Source: a virus
Virus record (IMG/VR): IMGVR_UViG_3300005290_000007
Coordinates: 1-48,568 of that record
Strand: one strand, 5' to 3'
DNA: 48,568 nucleotides
A model generated the notes under the pieces. The model searched no databases, was not told where the DNA came from, and was given only the letters and a program-made list of their open reading frames with translations. The position numbers were made by a program, and so were the translations under genes. Below, piece by piece: positions 37,870-45,250 of the stretch. Position 1 is the first letter of the stretch. Every line of letters starts with the position of its first letter.

Positions 37870-37949
37870 ATAAGTTTTTAGTGTAATAATCCTGACAAAA
37901 AACATTATAAATAATTCATAATCAGCAGCACCTAATAAACAAAAAGACT

Positions 37950-38327
37950 ATGACAACAGAAGATTTAATGAAACCGAGATATAAAGTGATTGCGCTTTGG
38001 CCGAATACTGAATATAAAATAGGGAGCATTTTACAGCCAGATTATTTTATAGAAAAGACGATTAAGTTTTGCGAAACATACCCTCATCTATTCCGCAAAC
38101 TTGAATGGTGGGAAGATCGGGATGAAAAAGATATGCCCCTATACCTAAGGGCAGCGACAAATAAAAATTTGTGTTTAGTAGTAGAACATTTTTGCGGAGT
38201 TAAACAATCCGAAGCGTGGTGTTATTTTCCAGAATTAAATGGTAAACACTATGTCAGATATAGAGACGTTGAACCCGCCACCCTCGAAGAATACACCCAA
38301 TACACCAATAAACAAAAACAATCTTAA
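37950..38327 (+). CDS. Hypothetical protein (125 aa)
   Basis: Starts MTTEDLMKPRYKVIALWPNT, includes YKIGSILQPDYFI and an FRKLEWWEDRDEKDMPLYLR segment, and ends in a strand-rich part. Many small proteins of Bacteroidota phages share the KPRYKVIxxWP...FxxGxIL pattern (general observation). Function unknown. Separate from the previous gene by 80 bp that contain nothing recognisable. Confidence 0.65.
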   Translation: MTTEDLMKPRYKVIALWPNTEYKIGSILQPDYFIEKTIKFCETYPHLFRKLEWWEDRDEKDMPLYLRAATNKNLCLVVEHFCGVKQSEAWCYFPELNGKHYVRYRDVEPATLEEYTQYTNKQKQS

Positions 38328-38337
38328 ACCTAAAGAC

Positions 38338-38694
38338 ATGAAGCTACCTGAGATTATTTCTGAAATGGAGGATGATTTAAACTCCTATCAACATTATGTA
38401 GAACAGTTTGAAGGAATAGAGAAAAGCGCACTAATGTCAATGATTGGTATTCTTTCAAAATATCTCCCCAAACTCAAAGCCCTAAATGATGAGGATTGGG
38501 TAAGTGTTGAAAAGGGATTGCCGGAACAAGGGCTTTGGTATTTGGTTAATTCGCCAATGAGAGGTGTTCTTATTATGTTTTATGATAGCCCCGGAAATTG
38601 GCTTGAGCTAAATGATGGAGACGATTATACAGATGGCATCACCCATTGGAGACCACTCCCAACCCCTCCCAACATCGAAAACAGTAACCAGTAA
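38338..38694 (+). CDS. DUF551-containing protein (118 aa)
   Basis: Start set at ATG 38338; the frame extends upstream to 38239 but that part overlaps the previous gene. After a helical N-terminus (MKLPEIISEMEDDLNSYQHY), the C-terminal half is DUF551-like: EDWVSVEKGLPEQGLWYLV, then a strand region and GITHWRPLPTPP. DUF551 is a small domain frequent in phages, without known function. Confidence 0.75.
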   Translation: MKLPEIISEMEDDLNSYQHYVEQFEGIEKSALMSMIGILSKYLPKLKALNDEDWVSVEKGLPEQGLWYLVNSPMRGVLIMFYDSPGNWLELNDGDDYTDGITHWRPLPTPPNIENSNQ

Positions 38695-38707
38695 ATAAGA
38701 AATAAGT

Positions 38708-38791
38708 ATGAGAGAAAATTATTTTATCGTGGTTCGTCAGTCTATCATCGTCCCTTGCGACGCTCCGTTCAACATCTGTAATACTATTTAG
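38708..38791 (+). CDS. Possible micro-gene (27 aa)
   Basis: ATG at 38708, stop TAG at 38789-38791, four bases before the methyltransferase start. Product MRENYFIVVRQSIIVPCDAP plus seven residues. It fills the 100-bp gap, but the length makes chance possible. Confidence 0.3.
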   Translation: MRENYFIVVRQSIIVPCDAPFNICNTI

Positions 38792-38794
38792 CAA

Positions 38795-39400
38795 ATGAAA
38801 AAAATAACTGGTTATAATTCTCCTACCCAAACGAAAAAAAATATAGCGTGGTTTTTACCAAGACCAAAACCGGACAGGTATAAAGGCGGTATGCCGCTTT
38901 ATTGTGAACAATGGTTGATAGATTTGGCAAAAGATATTTTGGGTGAAGAAATAAAACTCCTGAATCTTTTTTGTGGGATGAACAAGCAAGGATTTAGAGT
39001 GGATTTAAAAGAAGAAGTAAAACCGGATGTTCTTTCGGACGCTCATTCATTTGTCAACACCTGCGGCATCACCTCTCATATAATAAAAAACGGGAAGTTC
39101 AATTTAATTATTGCCGACCCCCCATATTCAACTAAAGAGGCACAAGAAATTTACGGAACGCCGCCGTTAAAATATAAAAAGTGGACGGCAGAATGTGATA
39201 AAGTTTTAGAAGACGGCGGTCTGCTTGTTGTCTATCATAAAAACGTAATGCCAAATCCGAATCCTGAAAAATATATCGTTGTGAAAAGAGTTTTTATAGG
39301 CAACCGAAGCGGGCACTTACCAAGAGTTGCAATATATTTTCAAAAGAAGCTGAATAGCGAACAGAACGTACAAGTGAGTGACACAACGGAAGCTAAATAG
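38795..39400 (+). CDS. DPPY-type DNA adenine methyltransferase candidate (201 aa)
   Basis: IKLLNLFCGMNKQGFRVDLK (residues 53-72) resembles a SAM-binding motif I, and KFNLIIADPPYSTKE holds the catalytic DPPY at 108-111, typical of N6-adenine methyltransferases. VLEDGGLLVVYHKNVMP and VFIGNRSGHLPRVAIYF follow, as in MT-A70/phage-type families. No target-recognition domain is obvious. It could modify DNA bases or nucleotides. It is the only recognisable enzyme in the plus-strand block. Confidence 0.75.
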   Translation: MKKITGYNSPTQTKKNIAWFLPRPKPDRYKGGMPLYCEQWLIDLAKDILGEEIKLLNLFCGMNKQGFRVDLKEEVKPDVLSDAHSFVNTCGITSHIIKNGKFNLIIADPPYSTKEAQEIYGTPPLKYKKWTAECDKVLEDGGLLVVYHKNVMPNPNPEKYIVVKRVFIGNRSGHLPRVAIYFQKKLNSEQNVQVSDTTEAK

Positions 39401-39433
39401 TAATTCAAAAGCTAAGTAAAAAAATAAAAAACC

Positions 39434-39973
39434 ATGTCAGAAAAATTTTACAAGTTGGTGGATGGGATTCTTTGGGCTGATTGGATGAAGCCACCCGATT
39501 TACCACAAGACTACAGCAAGAAAGACGCAAAAGCGTGGCTTGATTATGATAACCGCCCCCATTACCCACTATCAGGAACTCTTGAAGGGAAAGAACGGTA
39601 TGAGATTGATGTGGACTTTTTTGTTTCATCAGGGATGTTTGAACCAACAGCATACTCGAAAGCAACCCCAATAGCCCAACCAGTGATAGAAGGGGAAATT
39701 CAAAAACACGAATATCCCGACAAGGTTATGGATAGGGTTGTTCAATGCTTATACCTTGAATTGCCGGAAGTAATAGCCGACGACGTTAAATCAAAATGGC
39801 TTGCCGTAAAATCATTAATGAATCAAAGAGAACAACGAATGGTTTCAATGATTCGTGAATTAGTTGAGATGGAGAAAATGAAAGAAGCCTTGAATTTAGT
39901 GCTTGGAAGTTTTGCTCTTGAAAGATGTGAAAAGTTTGAATTAATTGATAAAATAAAATCGCTATTAAAATGA
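39434..39973 (+). CDS. Hypothetical protein (179 aa)
   Basis: Starts MSEKFYKLVDGILWADWMKP, has a charged middle and an amphipathic helical C-terminus (MNQREQRMVSMIRELVEME, ALNLVLGSFALERCEKFEL). Partly disordered, no catalytic motif. The stop overlaps the next start (ATGA). Unrecognised. Confidence 0.6.
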   Translation: MSEKFYKLVDGILWADWMKPPDLPQDYSKKDAKAWLDYDNRPHYPLSGTLEGKERYEIDVDFFVSSGMFEPTAYSKATPIAQPVIEGEIQKHEYPDKVMDRVVQCLYLELPEVIADDVKSKWLAVKSLMNQREQRMVSMIRELVEMEKMKEALNLVLGSFALERCEKFELIDKIKSLLK

Positions 39974-40503
39974 TTATAGGACAAGCAAGATGCCCTCATT
40001 GTGGGTACAAAACAACAACTGGCGGCATTGGCGAACATACTAATCATTGCAGTAAAAATCCAGATAACAAACCAAATTCAGCCCAACCAGTAGAGGGAGA
40101 GAAAGAGGCCAAAACTGATGAACTGATTGCTGATTATGTTTTTGAAACCAAGAACATACCTTTTAAAAGATATTCGCAAATATTACTTGAAGTAAGGTTA
40201 TGGCTGAATGAAAATAAAACACGGCAGAAAACAACCGATCAATCAGGGAACGAACCCCGACCACCAAAAAACAATTCAGAGGATGTGTATAGATGGGTGA
40301 AAGCAAGCGAAATATTGCCGGTTGGCAAGAAGCCAGCAATTAATACTTATATAGGAGAACCCGGATGGCTTATAATTTTAAAAGACAGAGCTATTTTTTA
40401 TGAAGAAGGAAAAGAGGACGACAAGTTCTATTACGAATTTAATGATGAAAATTTATACAAACATATTCAATGGCTTGAAAAAATAACCCCAGATATTAAA
40501 TAG
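39970..40503 (+). CDS. Zinc-finger protein with DUF551-like C-terminus (177 aa)
   Basis: N-terminus ARCPHCGYKTTTGGIGEHTN followed by HC: Cys8, Cys11, His23 and Cys27 form a likely zinc finger. After a polar linker, the C-terminal part (YRWVKASEILPVGKKPAINT ... HIQWLEK) resembles DUF551 (W-x-x-V-x-x-x-L-P start, [HT]-x-W end). This would be the second DUF551-like gene in the plus block. Unknown function; possibly RNA- or DNA-binding. Confidence 0.65.
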   Translation: MIIGQARCPHCGYKTTTGGIGEHTNHCSKNPDNKPNSAQPVEGEKEAKTDELIADYVFETKNIPFKRYSQILLEVRLWLNENKTRQKTTDQSGNEPRPPKNNSEDVYRWVKASEILPVGKKPAINTYIGEPGWLIILKDRAIFYEEGKEDDKFYYEFNDENLYKHIQWLEKITPDIK

Positions 40504-40516
40504 AATTACCTGGGGT
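40486..40516. terminator. Bidirectional terminator at convergent gene ends
   Basis: ACCCCAG (40486-40492) and CTGGGGT (40510-40516) pair perfectly around a 17-base loop and cover the stop codons of both converging genes. On the minus strand TTATTTTTTC follows, a good U-run for the late lysis transcript. The plus-strand tail is less U-rich. Confidence 0.7.
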
Positions 40517-40940
40517 AATGAACATACTTAACGTGTGGCCCTTTCGAGATCCCATGCTCAGCTACCCTGTCACCGTTTGAACTTGTCCCGTCTGCCGAAG
40601 TATTACCGGCAATTCCCCCTAGATCAGTTATAAACCCAATATGATGTGCGTGATCTTCGTCATTCACATATAAGTATAGATCATCATTTACAGGATTATC
40701 GGTAAGCCATCCATCTTTCTTAGCCTGGTCATAAACTACCTGACAAGCCCCCTGGCGGGGTATAGGCGAAGATCCCTCAAAGCAAATATCTAGTACCATC
40801 GTTGCGAAATGGCAGCACCACGATTGCCCAGGCAAGCCCCCAGACCATTTCTGGATAGCTTCTACCCGTTGGCCTTTGTTCGGCCCGGCTTCCCTGACGT
40901 ATAGGAATTGTCTAGCTATATCAGTAGGCGAATATTTCAT
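40506..40940 (-). CDS. Endolysin, NlpC/P60 or CHAP-like cysteine peptidase (144 aa)
   Basis: Start chosen at ATG 40940-40938, which overlaps the previous stop (ATGA). The longer frame from 41000 would cross the upstream gene by 64 bp. The product begins MKYSPTDIARQFLYVREAGP. SWCCHFATMVLDICF holds the probable catalytic Cys (after PGQ), and HAHHIGFITD holds the His, followed by GIAGNTSADG, where Asn is the third site in CHAP-like folds. There is no signal peptide, so a holin should release it. It should cut peptidoglycan at the end of infection. Confidence 0.8.
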   Translation of the reverse strand: MKYSPTDIARQFLYVREAGPNKGQRVEAIQKWSGGLPGQSWCCHFATMVLDICFEGSSPIPRQGACQVVYDQAKKDGWLTDNPVNDDLYLYVNDEDHAHHIGFITDLGGIAGNTSADGTSSNGDRVAEHGISKGPHVKYVHYPR

Positions 40941-41314
40941 TTTAAATAAATTATCAAGTAAGTAATATACCCAGCTATGTAAAATAACCGTAAGAACCAA
41001 ACAGGCAACCCTATTTTATTTTCAATCCAATCAACAATGGATTTCTTTTTACTTATTTGTCCTTCGTATAATATAGGTAATCCCCTGAACAAATTCAATA
41101 ATATATCAAAGAAAGCCATCCTGGTAAGTAGTGCAAATAATATCATAGGAAATACCGGGTAATGAAGCAATATCAATACTACCGCAATTAAAACACTTGC
41201 TATAAAATACTCAGCGGTTTTTTGATTACTGTATATAGTTCTGCTACGTTTAATTAAATACCTATGCCATAAGGCATGAATTATGTTTAGTAATATGTAT
41301 GTGAGAGGAATCAT
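40937..41314 (-). CDS. Membrane protein of the lysis module (125 aa)
   Basis: At least three transmembrane helices: an N-terminal one (LTYILLNIIHALW), EYFIASVLIAVVLILLHYPV, MILFALLTRMAFFDILLNL, and a last one (FYIAGYITYLIIYL). Between them lie basic loops. Located between a two-TM protein and the endolysin, it could be a holin or antiholin, but the topology is more complex than most. Coupled to both neighbours. Confidence 0.65.
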   Translation of the reverse strand: MIPLTYILLNIIHALWHRYLIKRSRTIYSNQKTAEYFIASVLIAVVLILLHYPVFPMILFALLTRMAFFDILLNLFRGLPILYEGQISKKKSIVDWIENKIGLPVWFLRLFYIAGYITYLIIYLK

Positions 41315-41553
41315 TTATCAGAATGAATTAATATAAATGTTACGATAGCAATTGCCAAAAATATAAGTCCGAAAATATTAGCACCGATTGAAAACCAATT
41401 CATTCTTTTTGAGCTATCTGTTCTTGTAATCGGGCCACCGTTACGATCCATTGTAGTTATAGTTGTCCCACTTTTCCATTCCTTATTCCCTTTGTAAAAA
41501 GAAAATAGAGAAATTATAAAAATTCCTATTGGAAGTAATAATAGTAAATTCAT
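41311..41553 (-). CDS. Two-helix membrane protein (80 aa)
   Basis: A TM helix at residues 2-18 (LLLLLPIGIFIISLFSF), a polar loop with repeated Thr and GGPITRTDSSKRM, and a second TM (IFGLIFLAIAIVTFILIH). Two TMs and 80 residues fit a class II/III holin or antiholin. Coupled with both neighbours (ATGA). The dedicated holin may instead be the gene at 43112. Confidence 0.6.
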   Translation of the reverse strand: MNLLLLLPIGIFIISLFSFYKGNKEWKSGTTITTMDRNGGPITRTDSSKRMNWFSIGANIFGLIFLAIAIVTFILIHSDK

Positions 41554-42104
41554 ATATTTATTTTTTTAGGTTTAAAAATTCCATAAACTTTCCACCCACA
41601 GTAAACTATTATCAAGGCCAATAAACTCCACATATACAGGCCTCGCTTACCGGATTGCGCTTTATATTTATCTGCTTTATATGTCTGCTTCTTTAATAGA
41701 TCCATTATTAAACCGTTATCGAGTTGGCAGACTTTTAATGCGGCTGTGTTTTCCTTTATAATAGTATCCCTGATATGAACTGTATTTGTAATGACCTTAC
41801 CCGGTAATTGTATTGTATGAGTTATTATAATTGTATCTAATGAACGAACAGTATCAGTTAAATCTTGGCCTTCGATATATATAGTATCGGTTGTAAGTAA
41901 TGTATCACGTATGGTTGAATCTTTGACCGGGTAAGTTACCGCACATGACTGAGCTAATATCTTAGGATAAGCAACCGCAGCTTTAGAGAATTGGTTCCTT
42001 GCGGTTCTCTCTGAGTAACATGATGTCAGAATAGTAACAAGTATTATAGCTATGATTAAGCATATAGCCAGCATTCTCATATATTTTGGTTCATAGTTTG
42101 TCAT
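41550..42104 (-). CDS. Unimolecular spanin candidate: lipobox plus C-terminal TM (184 aa)
   Basis: Residues 10-29 are a signal peptide with lipobox L-T-S-C (Cys29), so the N-terminus would be lipidated in the outer membrane. Near residues 154-177 a transmembrane helix follows (LYMWSLLALIIVYCGWKVYG) with a basic inside tail (KPKKINI). In between lies a beta-rich periplasmic region of repeated DTI/RDT patterns (STIRDTLLTTDTIYI ... VHIRDTIIK). Lipid anchor at one end and TM at the other is the u-spanin topology (T1 gp11 type), which fuses inner and outer membranes in the final lysis step. Confidence 0.75.
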   Translation of the reverse strand: MTNYEPKYMRMLAICLIIAIILVTILTSCYSERTARNQFSKAAVAYPKILAQSCAVTYPVKDSTIRDTLLTTDTIYIEGQDLTDTVRSLDTIIITHTIQLPGKVITNTVHIRDTIIKENTAALKVCQLDNGLIMDLLKKQTYKADKYKAQSGKRGLYMWSLLALIIVYCGWKVYGIFKPKKINI

Positions 42105-42820
42105 TGTAGTGGTGGTGATACTTGCATTTTAACGATCATTTTGCCTTCATCTTTCCTAATTAACTTATAGTTCCCGTAATAGGTACATATTTTTATAAGG
42201 TATTTCCCGGGTTCAACTGAGTTAAAAAAGTACAACTGATTATATTTAATCGCTTCATATCCTGTAACACTACATGAAGCCTCGTAGGTCATATATTTTT
42301 TAAGTCTCTTATCATAAGGGATTAGATATATTTTAAGGTAACCAGGCATTACTATACCAGTAGTATCTAACTCAATAATAATAGAATTTTCATCAGGCTC
42401 TGGTAATTTTTCTTCTACATACTCCTGTTTCTTAGGCGATGCGGTTGCATAAACCTCTGTACTTCCTTTATTTCTTAACCCCGCAATCTCGTTATTTAAT
42501 CTTAATATTTCATTATTTGCTTCATTAAGTCTACGTCTTAATTCATCAACTTCTCTGTTATCTCTTTCTGGCTGATAAACGAAAGCAGATACTTGTTGTT
42601 CGTAATCGTGCTTTATATTTTGATATCTTTTTACTTCGTTAACCTTCTGATCAATTATAAGCCCGATAGAATCTATTTGATTAATCTGATCATCTGTTAC
42701 TTTAGAAATACTATCCCTGCTTGTGTTATTAACGTAAATTGGTGAAGCTGTTTCATTACTAGAGTTACAGGAACAAAAAATAATCATTGATATAATATAA
42801 TATCTAATCTTAATTATCAT
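42101..42820 (-). CDS. Coiled-coil lipoprotein candidate (239 aa)
   Basis: The N-terminus (MIIKIRYYIISMIIFCSC) ends in a Cys-Ser-Cys lipobox-like site, likely Cys18. Residues about 95-125 form a strong coiled coil (DELRRRLNEANNEILRLNN), and the C-terminal half is a beta-rich domain (IIIELDTTGIVMPGYLKIYL). It is encoded between two lysis-type membrane proteins. It may help disrupt or scaffold the envelope during lysis, or act as a second spanin-like component. The beta-rich half is longer than in known outer spanins, so the role is open. Confidence 0.6.
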   Translation of the reverse strand: MIIKIRYYIISMIIFCSCNSSNETASPIYVNNTSRDSISKVTDDQINQIDSIGLIIDQKVNEVKRYQNIKHDYEQQVSAFVYQPERDNREVDELRRRLNEANNEILRLNNEIAGLRNKGSTEVYATASPKKQEYVEEKLPEPDENSIIIELDTTGIVMPGYLKIYLIPYDKRLKKYMTYEASCSVTGYEAIKYNQLYFFNSVEPGKYLIKICTYYGNYKLIRKDEGKMIVKMQVSPPLQ

Positions 42821-43110
42821 GGTATTATTTTAAGTTCTTTGAAAACCATAAACTTTGAGTTAAGGGCGGCCCAGGCGCTATCTTTCCTACGGATTTGTTC
42901 GGTTAAAAAATCAACCTCAGTTCCTAATCTATCCGTTTTATCAGCACAAGCCTTAATACTTTTCTCTTGCTTTTTATCTTGATTAGAGTTAGCTCTTATA
43001 ATAATAGTAAACATTACAGAAATAGCAATAAGGCATACATAAACGAAAGCCATTTCTGGTTTCTGAGCGTTTACAAAATCTTTAAAGGACGGGAATTTTA
43101 TTCCTGGCAT
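42817..43110 (-). CDS. Single-TM coiled-coil membrane protein (97 aa)
   Basis: One transmembrane helix (MAFVYVCLIAISVMFTIII, about residues 20-38) is followed by a charged coiled-coil periplasmic part (QDKKQEKSIKACADKTDRLG, then TEVDFLTEQIRRKD). This is the topology of an inner-membrane spanin, and the coupled downstream product is a lipoprotein, so the two could form a two-component spanin in addition to the u-spanin candidate. Alternatively it is a holin regulator. Confidence 0.6.
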   Translation of the reverse strand: MPGIKFPSFKDFVNAQKPEMAFVYVCLIAISVMFTIIIRANSNQDKKQEKSIKACADKTDRLGTEVDFLTEQIRRKDSAWAALNSKFMVFKELKIIP

Positions 43111-43111
43111 A

Positions 43112-43354
43112 TTAAGGGTTAGGCGTGTTCTGATCGATTACTTGTTCTTCTGTTTTCTTAGCCGCTGCAGGTGTCTTGCCTGTAAGGTAACCAATTATTG
43201 CCGTACATATTGCAGTCATTGCACCGGCGACTGCTGTAACCCATGTAGGGAATGTCACACCTGTTTGCCCAGCTACTAAAATACCGCCGCCAATAGCTGC
43301 CAAAATACCACAAATAGTGCTTAATGTGTCTTTAATGTTCGATGTAGGTTGCAT
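43112..43354 (-). CDS. Holin candidate (80 aa, two TM)
   Basis: Two transmembrane helices (LSTICGILAAIGGGILVAG and VTAVAGAMTAICTAIIGYLT) separated by a short turn (QTGVTFPTW), then a basic, polar C-terminus (KTPAAAKKTEEQVIDQNT). Length and layout match class II phage holins, and it starts the lysis gene cluster right after the fibre genes. Expected to permeabilise the inner membrane so that endolysin reaches the cell wall. Confidence 0.75.
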   Translation of the reverse strand: MQPTSNIKDTLSTICGILAAIGGGILVAGQTGVTFPTWVTAVAGAMTAICTAIIGYLTGKTPAAAKKTEEQVIDQNTPNP

Positions 43355-43365
43355 GATGATTTGTT

Positions 43366-44358
43366 TTAATTTTTATAAACTGGTTGATAAAATAATAATT
43401 GCCCTTGTGCATTATACGCTTTTACTCCGATAAGTTGTTGGGGTGTTGCTGATAATTCTTGCAGAGCTACTTTCTTAGTAACTCCTGTAGATGTTTTTAC
43501 ATACATAAAATTGTCGTCGAATGTTATTGTTCTGCCTGAAATAGTGATAGCACCTACTTCTGCTACGCCTGTTGATACATCACCTTTATATACATTACCT
43601 ATATTTATTTCATTATCCTTTTTTGATTGGAGATTATAGCCCATCATAATTACACCGGAATGAGCTGAACCTAATCCTGTATAAGTTCCCATGTAAATAG
43701 AATTATTGATTGTCTTACCTACTGCTGCATTATTCATTTCTCCTGCATAAGAACCAATGAATATATTCCCGTATCCTTTTTCCATAAAACCGCCGGAGTA
43801 ATGACCTATTGAAACATTTTCATCCCCTGCTTGTAAATAGTAAAACGTATTAAAACCAATCCCGACATTACCGTTGCCCCTTTGATTCGTGTATTGTGAG
43901 CCTCTGCCAAGTGCTACATTATTACTACCTGTTGTATTACTGAATAAAGCATCTTGTGGCATTGCTATGTTTGCATTTCCTGAAGTGTTATTATAAAGAG
44001 CATCCCAACCAGCACCAAAATTATCCCTGCCGCTAATGTTCATTTTCAAAACATCTTTACCAAGTGCAGTATTGTAACTTCCTGTTTGGTTATTCTCAAA
44101 AGCGTTTTGGCCGATGGCTAAATTGTATTGCCCCACCACGCCGAAAGCATTTGCGCCTGCTGACATATATGAACCCCATACAGGATTATAACTAAGTACG
44201 CCACCCCCACCAACAACAGAACCTCTATCTTGCTTTGTACCATTGATGAATTGATAAAGCGTATTGTTTTCCATGAGTACGCTGTCAAGTCCTTGTGGTT
44301 TTCCCTTCTGAGCAAATAATATATAAGGAAACAGAATTAGTATTACCAGGTTTTTCAT
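43366..44358 (-). CDS. Fibre-like protein with signal peptide and YadA-head-type repeats (330 aa)
   Basis: Signal peptide MKNLVILILFPYILFAQ, then a region of about nine 20-residue repeats (NLAIGQNAFENNQTGSYNTA, GNANIAMPQDALFSNT, NNVALGRGSQYTN), the N-x-A-x-G-x-x-A-L pattern of trimeric adhesin heads and of fibres in Bacteroidota phages. The C-terminus (VALQELSATPQQLIGVKAY) may be a trimerisation or attachment end. Either a tail fibre with an unusual signal peptide or a secreted adhesin encoded by the phage. Confidence 0.75.
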   Translation of the reverse strand: MKNLVILILFPYILFAQKGKPQGLDSVLMENNTLYQFINGTKQDRGSVVGGGGVLSYNPVWGSYMSAGANAFGVVGQYNLAIGQNAFENNQTGSYNTALGKDVLKMNISGRDNFGAGWDALYNNTSGNANIAMPQDALFSNTTGSNNVALGRGSQYTNQRGNGNVGIGFNTFYYLQAGDENVSIGHYSGGFMEKGYGNIFIGSYAGEMNNAAVGKTINNSIYMGTYTGLGSAHSGVIMMGYNLQSKKDNEINIGNVYKGDVSTGVAEVGAITISGRTITFDDNFMYVKTSTGVTKKVALQELSATPQQLIGVKAYNAQGQLLFYQPVYKN

Positions 44359-44540
44359 TTGTATTTTAATTTAAATTTATAATCATGCACTGTTTCACCT
44401 ATGTTCCAATCTAAGAACTTATTTATTTGATCACCGCTATGTTCTATAATGTTACCGTCCCTTGTTAATATAGCTTTCTTATTCCCATCTTTAAAGAATG
44501 CTTTGTTTTTAGTTTGGTAATATGGGAATAAATGTTTCAT
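44355..44540 (-). CDS. Small coupled protein between two fibre-like genes (61 aa)
   Basis: ATG at 44540 shares a base with the preceding stop (TAATG), and its stop overlaps the next ATG. The product reads MKHLFPYYQTKNKAFFKDGN with an HDYKFKLKYK end. Strand-rich, basic, unrecognised. Position between two signal-peptide-bearing proteins suggests a fibre-related or chaperone role. Confidence 0.6.
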   Translation of the reverse strand: MKHLFPYYQTKNKAFFKDGNKKAILTRDGNIIEHSGDQINKFLDWNIGETVHDYKFKLKYK

Positions 44541-45250
44541 TAGTTTGTATTAAATATTCGTCTGCCTGATGCTTTAAATTCAATAGCCAAAGCACCCCAA
44601 TTACTTGAAGATGCTGTTACTGTTGGTGTATTATCTGTTGTGTTTACCCTGTGCATTAAATACCCTCCCGTATCGGGAACTGTATAACCGCCATCATGTT
44701 CTTCTGTCCATCCAGATTCAGCCGATCCCGCAGGTGGATTTGTTTCGCTTATGAATGTCATTATTACTCCCGCCCTATTACTTAGCGCAGACATGGTAAC
44801 TGATGGATTTGCGCTATTCCCGGAATTGCCAACAGTCTGAACTATTGCATCACTCCCGTTTGTTCCGGTAATAACAACCCCATCTATTCTGAATATATAA
44901 AGTACCCCTCCATCCTGAGATCCCGAATAACTTACTGTAGGGAATATTGTAGTGGTTGATGTGGCTACTTGTCTAAATGCTTGCATCCTTCTATTTCCAG
45001 AATTATTTAACTGACCACCAGAAGTTCCTATTTCCGTCCATGTTCCCGCTCCGGTTATTGAGACTGTGGCCGGGGTTCCTCCGGCATTAGAAGTGCCGAC
45101 AAAAATAATATATAGGTTGTCCTGTGTTACGGGTAGGCTAATAACCCCATATCCAGAAGTAGAATAATTAGAGGTTGCGATATTAACTATTGAAAGCTGT
45201 CCGTTACAAACCCCGGTAATCAATATAAATATGCTTAAAATAATCTTCAT
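44540..45250 (-). CDS. Secreted beta-sandwich virion-like protein (236 aa)
   Basis: Signal peptide MKIILSIFILITGVCNGQ, then a beta-sandwich-like domain with GTWTEIGTSGGQLNNSGN, PTVSYSGSQDGGVLYIFR, SAESGWTEEHDGGYT and a final WGALAIEFKASG. This matches the N-terminal domain of the 476-aa protein at 8527-9957 (SLSWTEITSGG ... IAFSFRP), so one domain is used twice in the genome, once with and once without a signal peptide. Probably a tail-fibre-associated or capsid-like decoration domain. Confidence 0.7.
   Translation of the reverse strand: MKIILSIFILITGVCNGQLSIVNIATSNYSTSGYGVISLPVTQDNLYIIFVGTSNAGGTPATVSITGAGTWTEIGTSGGQLNNSGNRRMQAFRQVATSTTTIFPTVSYSGSQDGGVLYIFRIDGVVITGTNGSDAIVQTVGNSGNSANPSVTMSALSNRAGVIMTFISETNPPAGSAESGWTEEHDGGYTVPDTGGYLMHRVNTTDNTPTVTASSSNWGALAIEFKASGRRIFNTN

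Noticed and set aside
40941-41000. Twenty-residue N-terminal extension of the endolysin frame
   Set aside because: It would overlap the previous gene by 64 bp, while the internal ATG at 40940 forms a normal ATGA junction and gives a complete domain.
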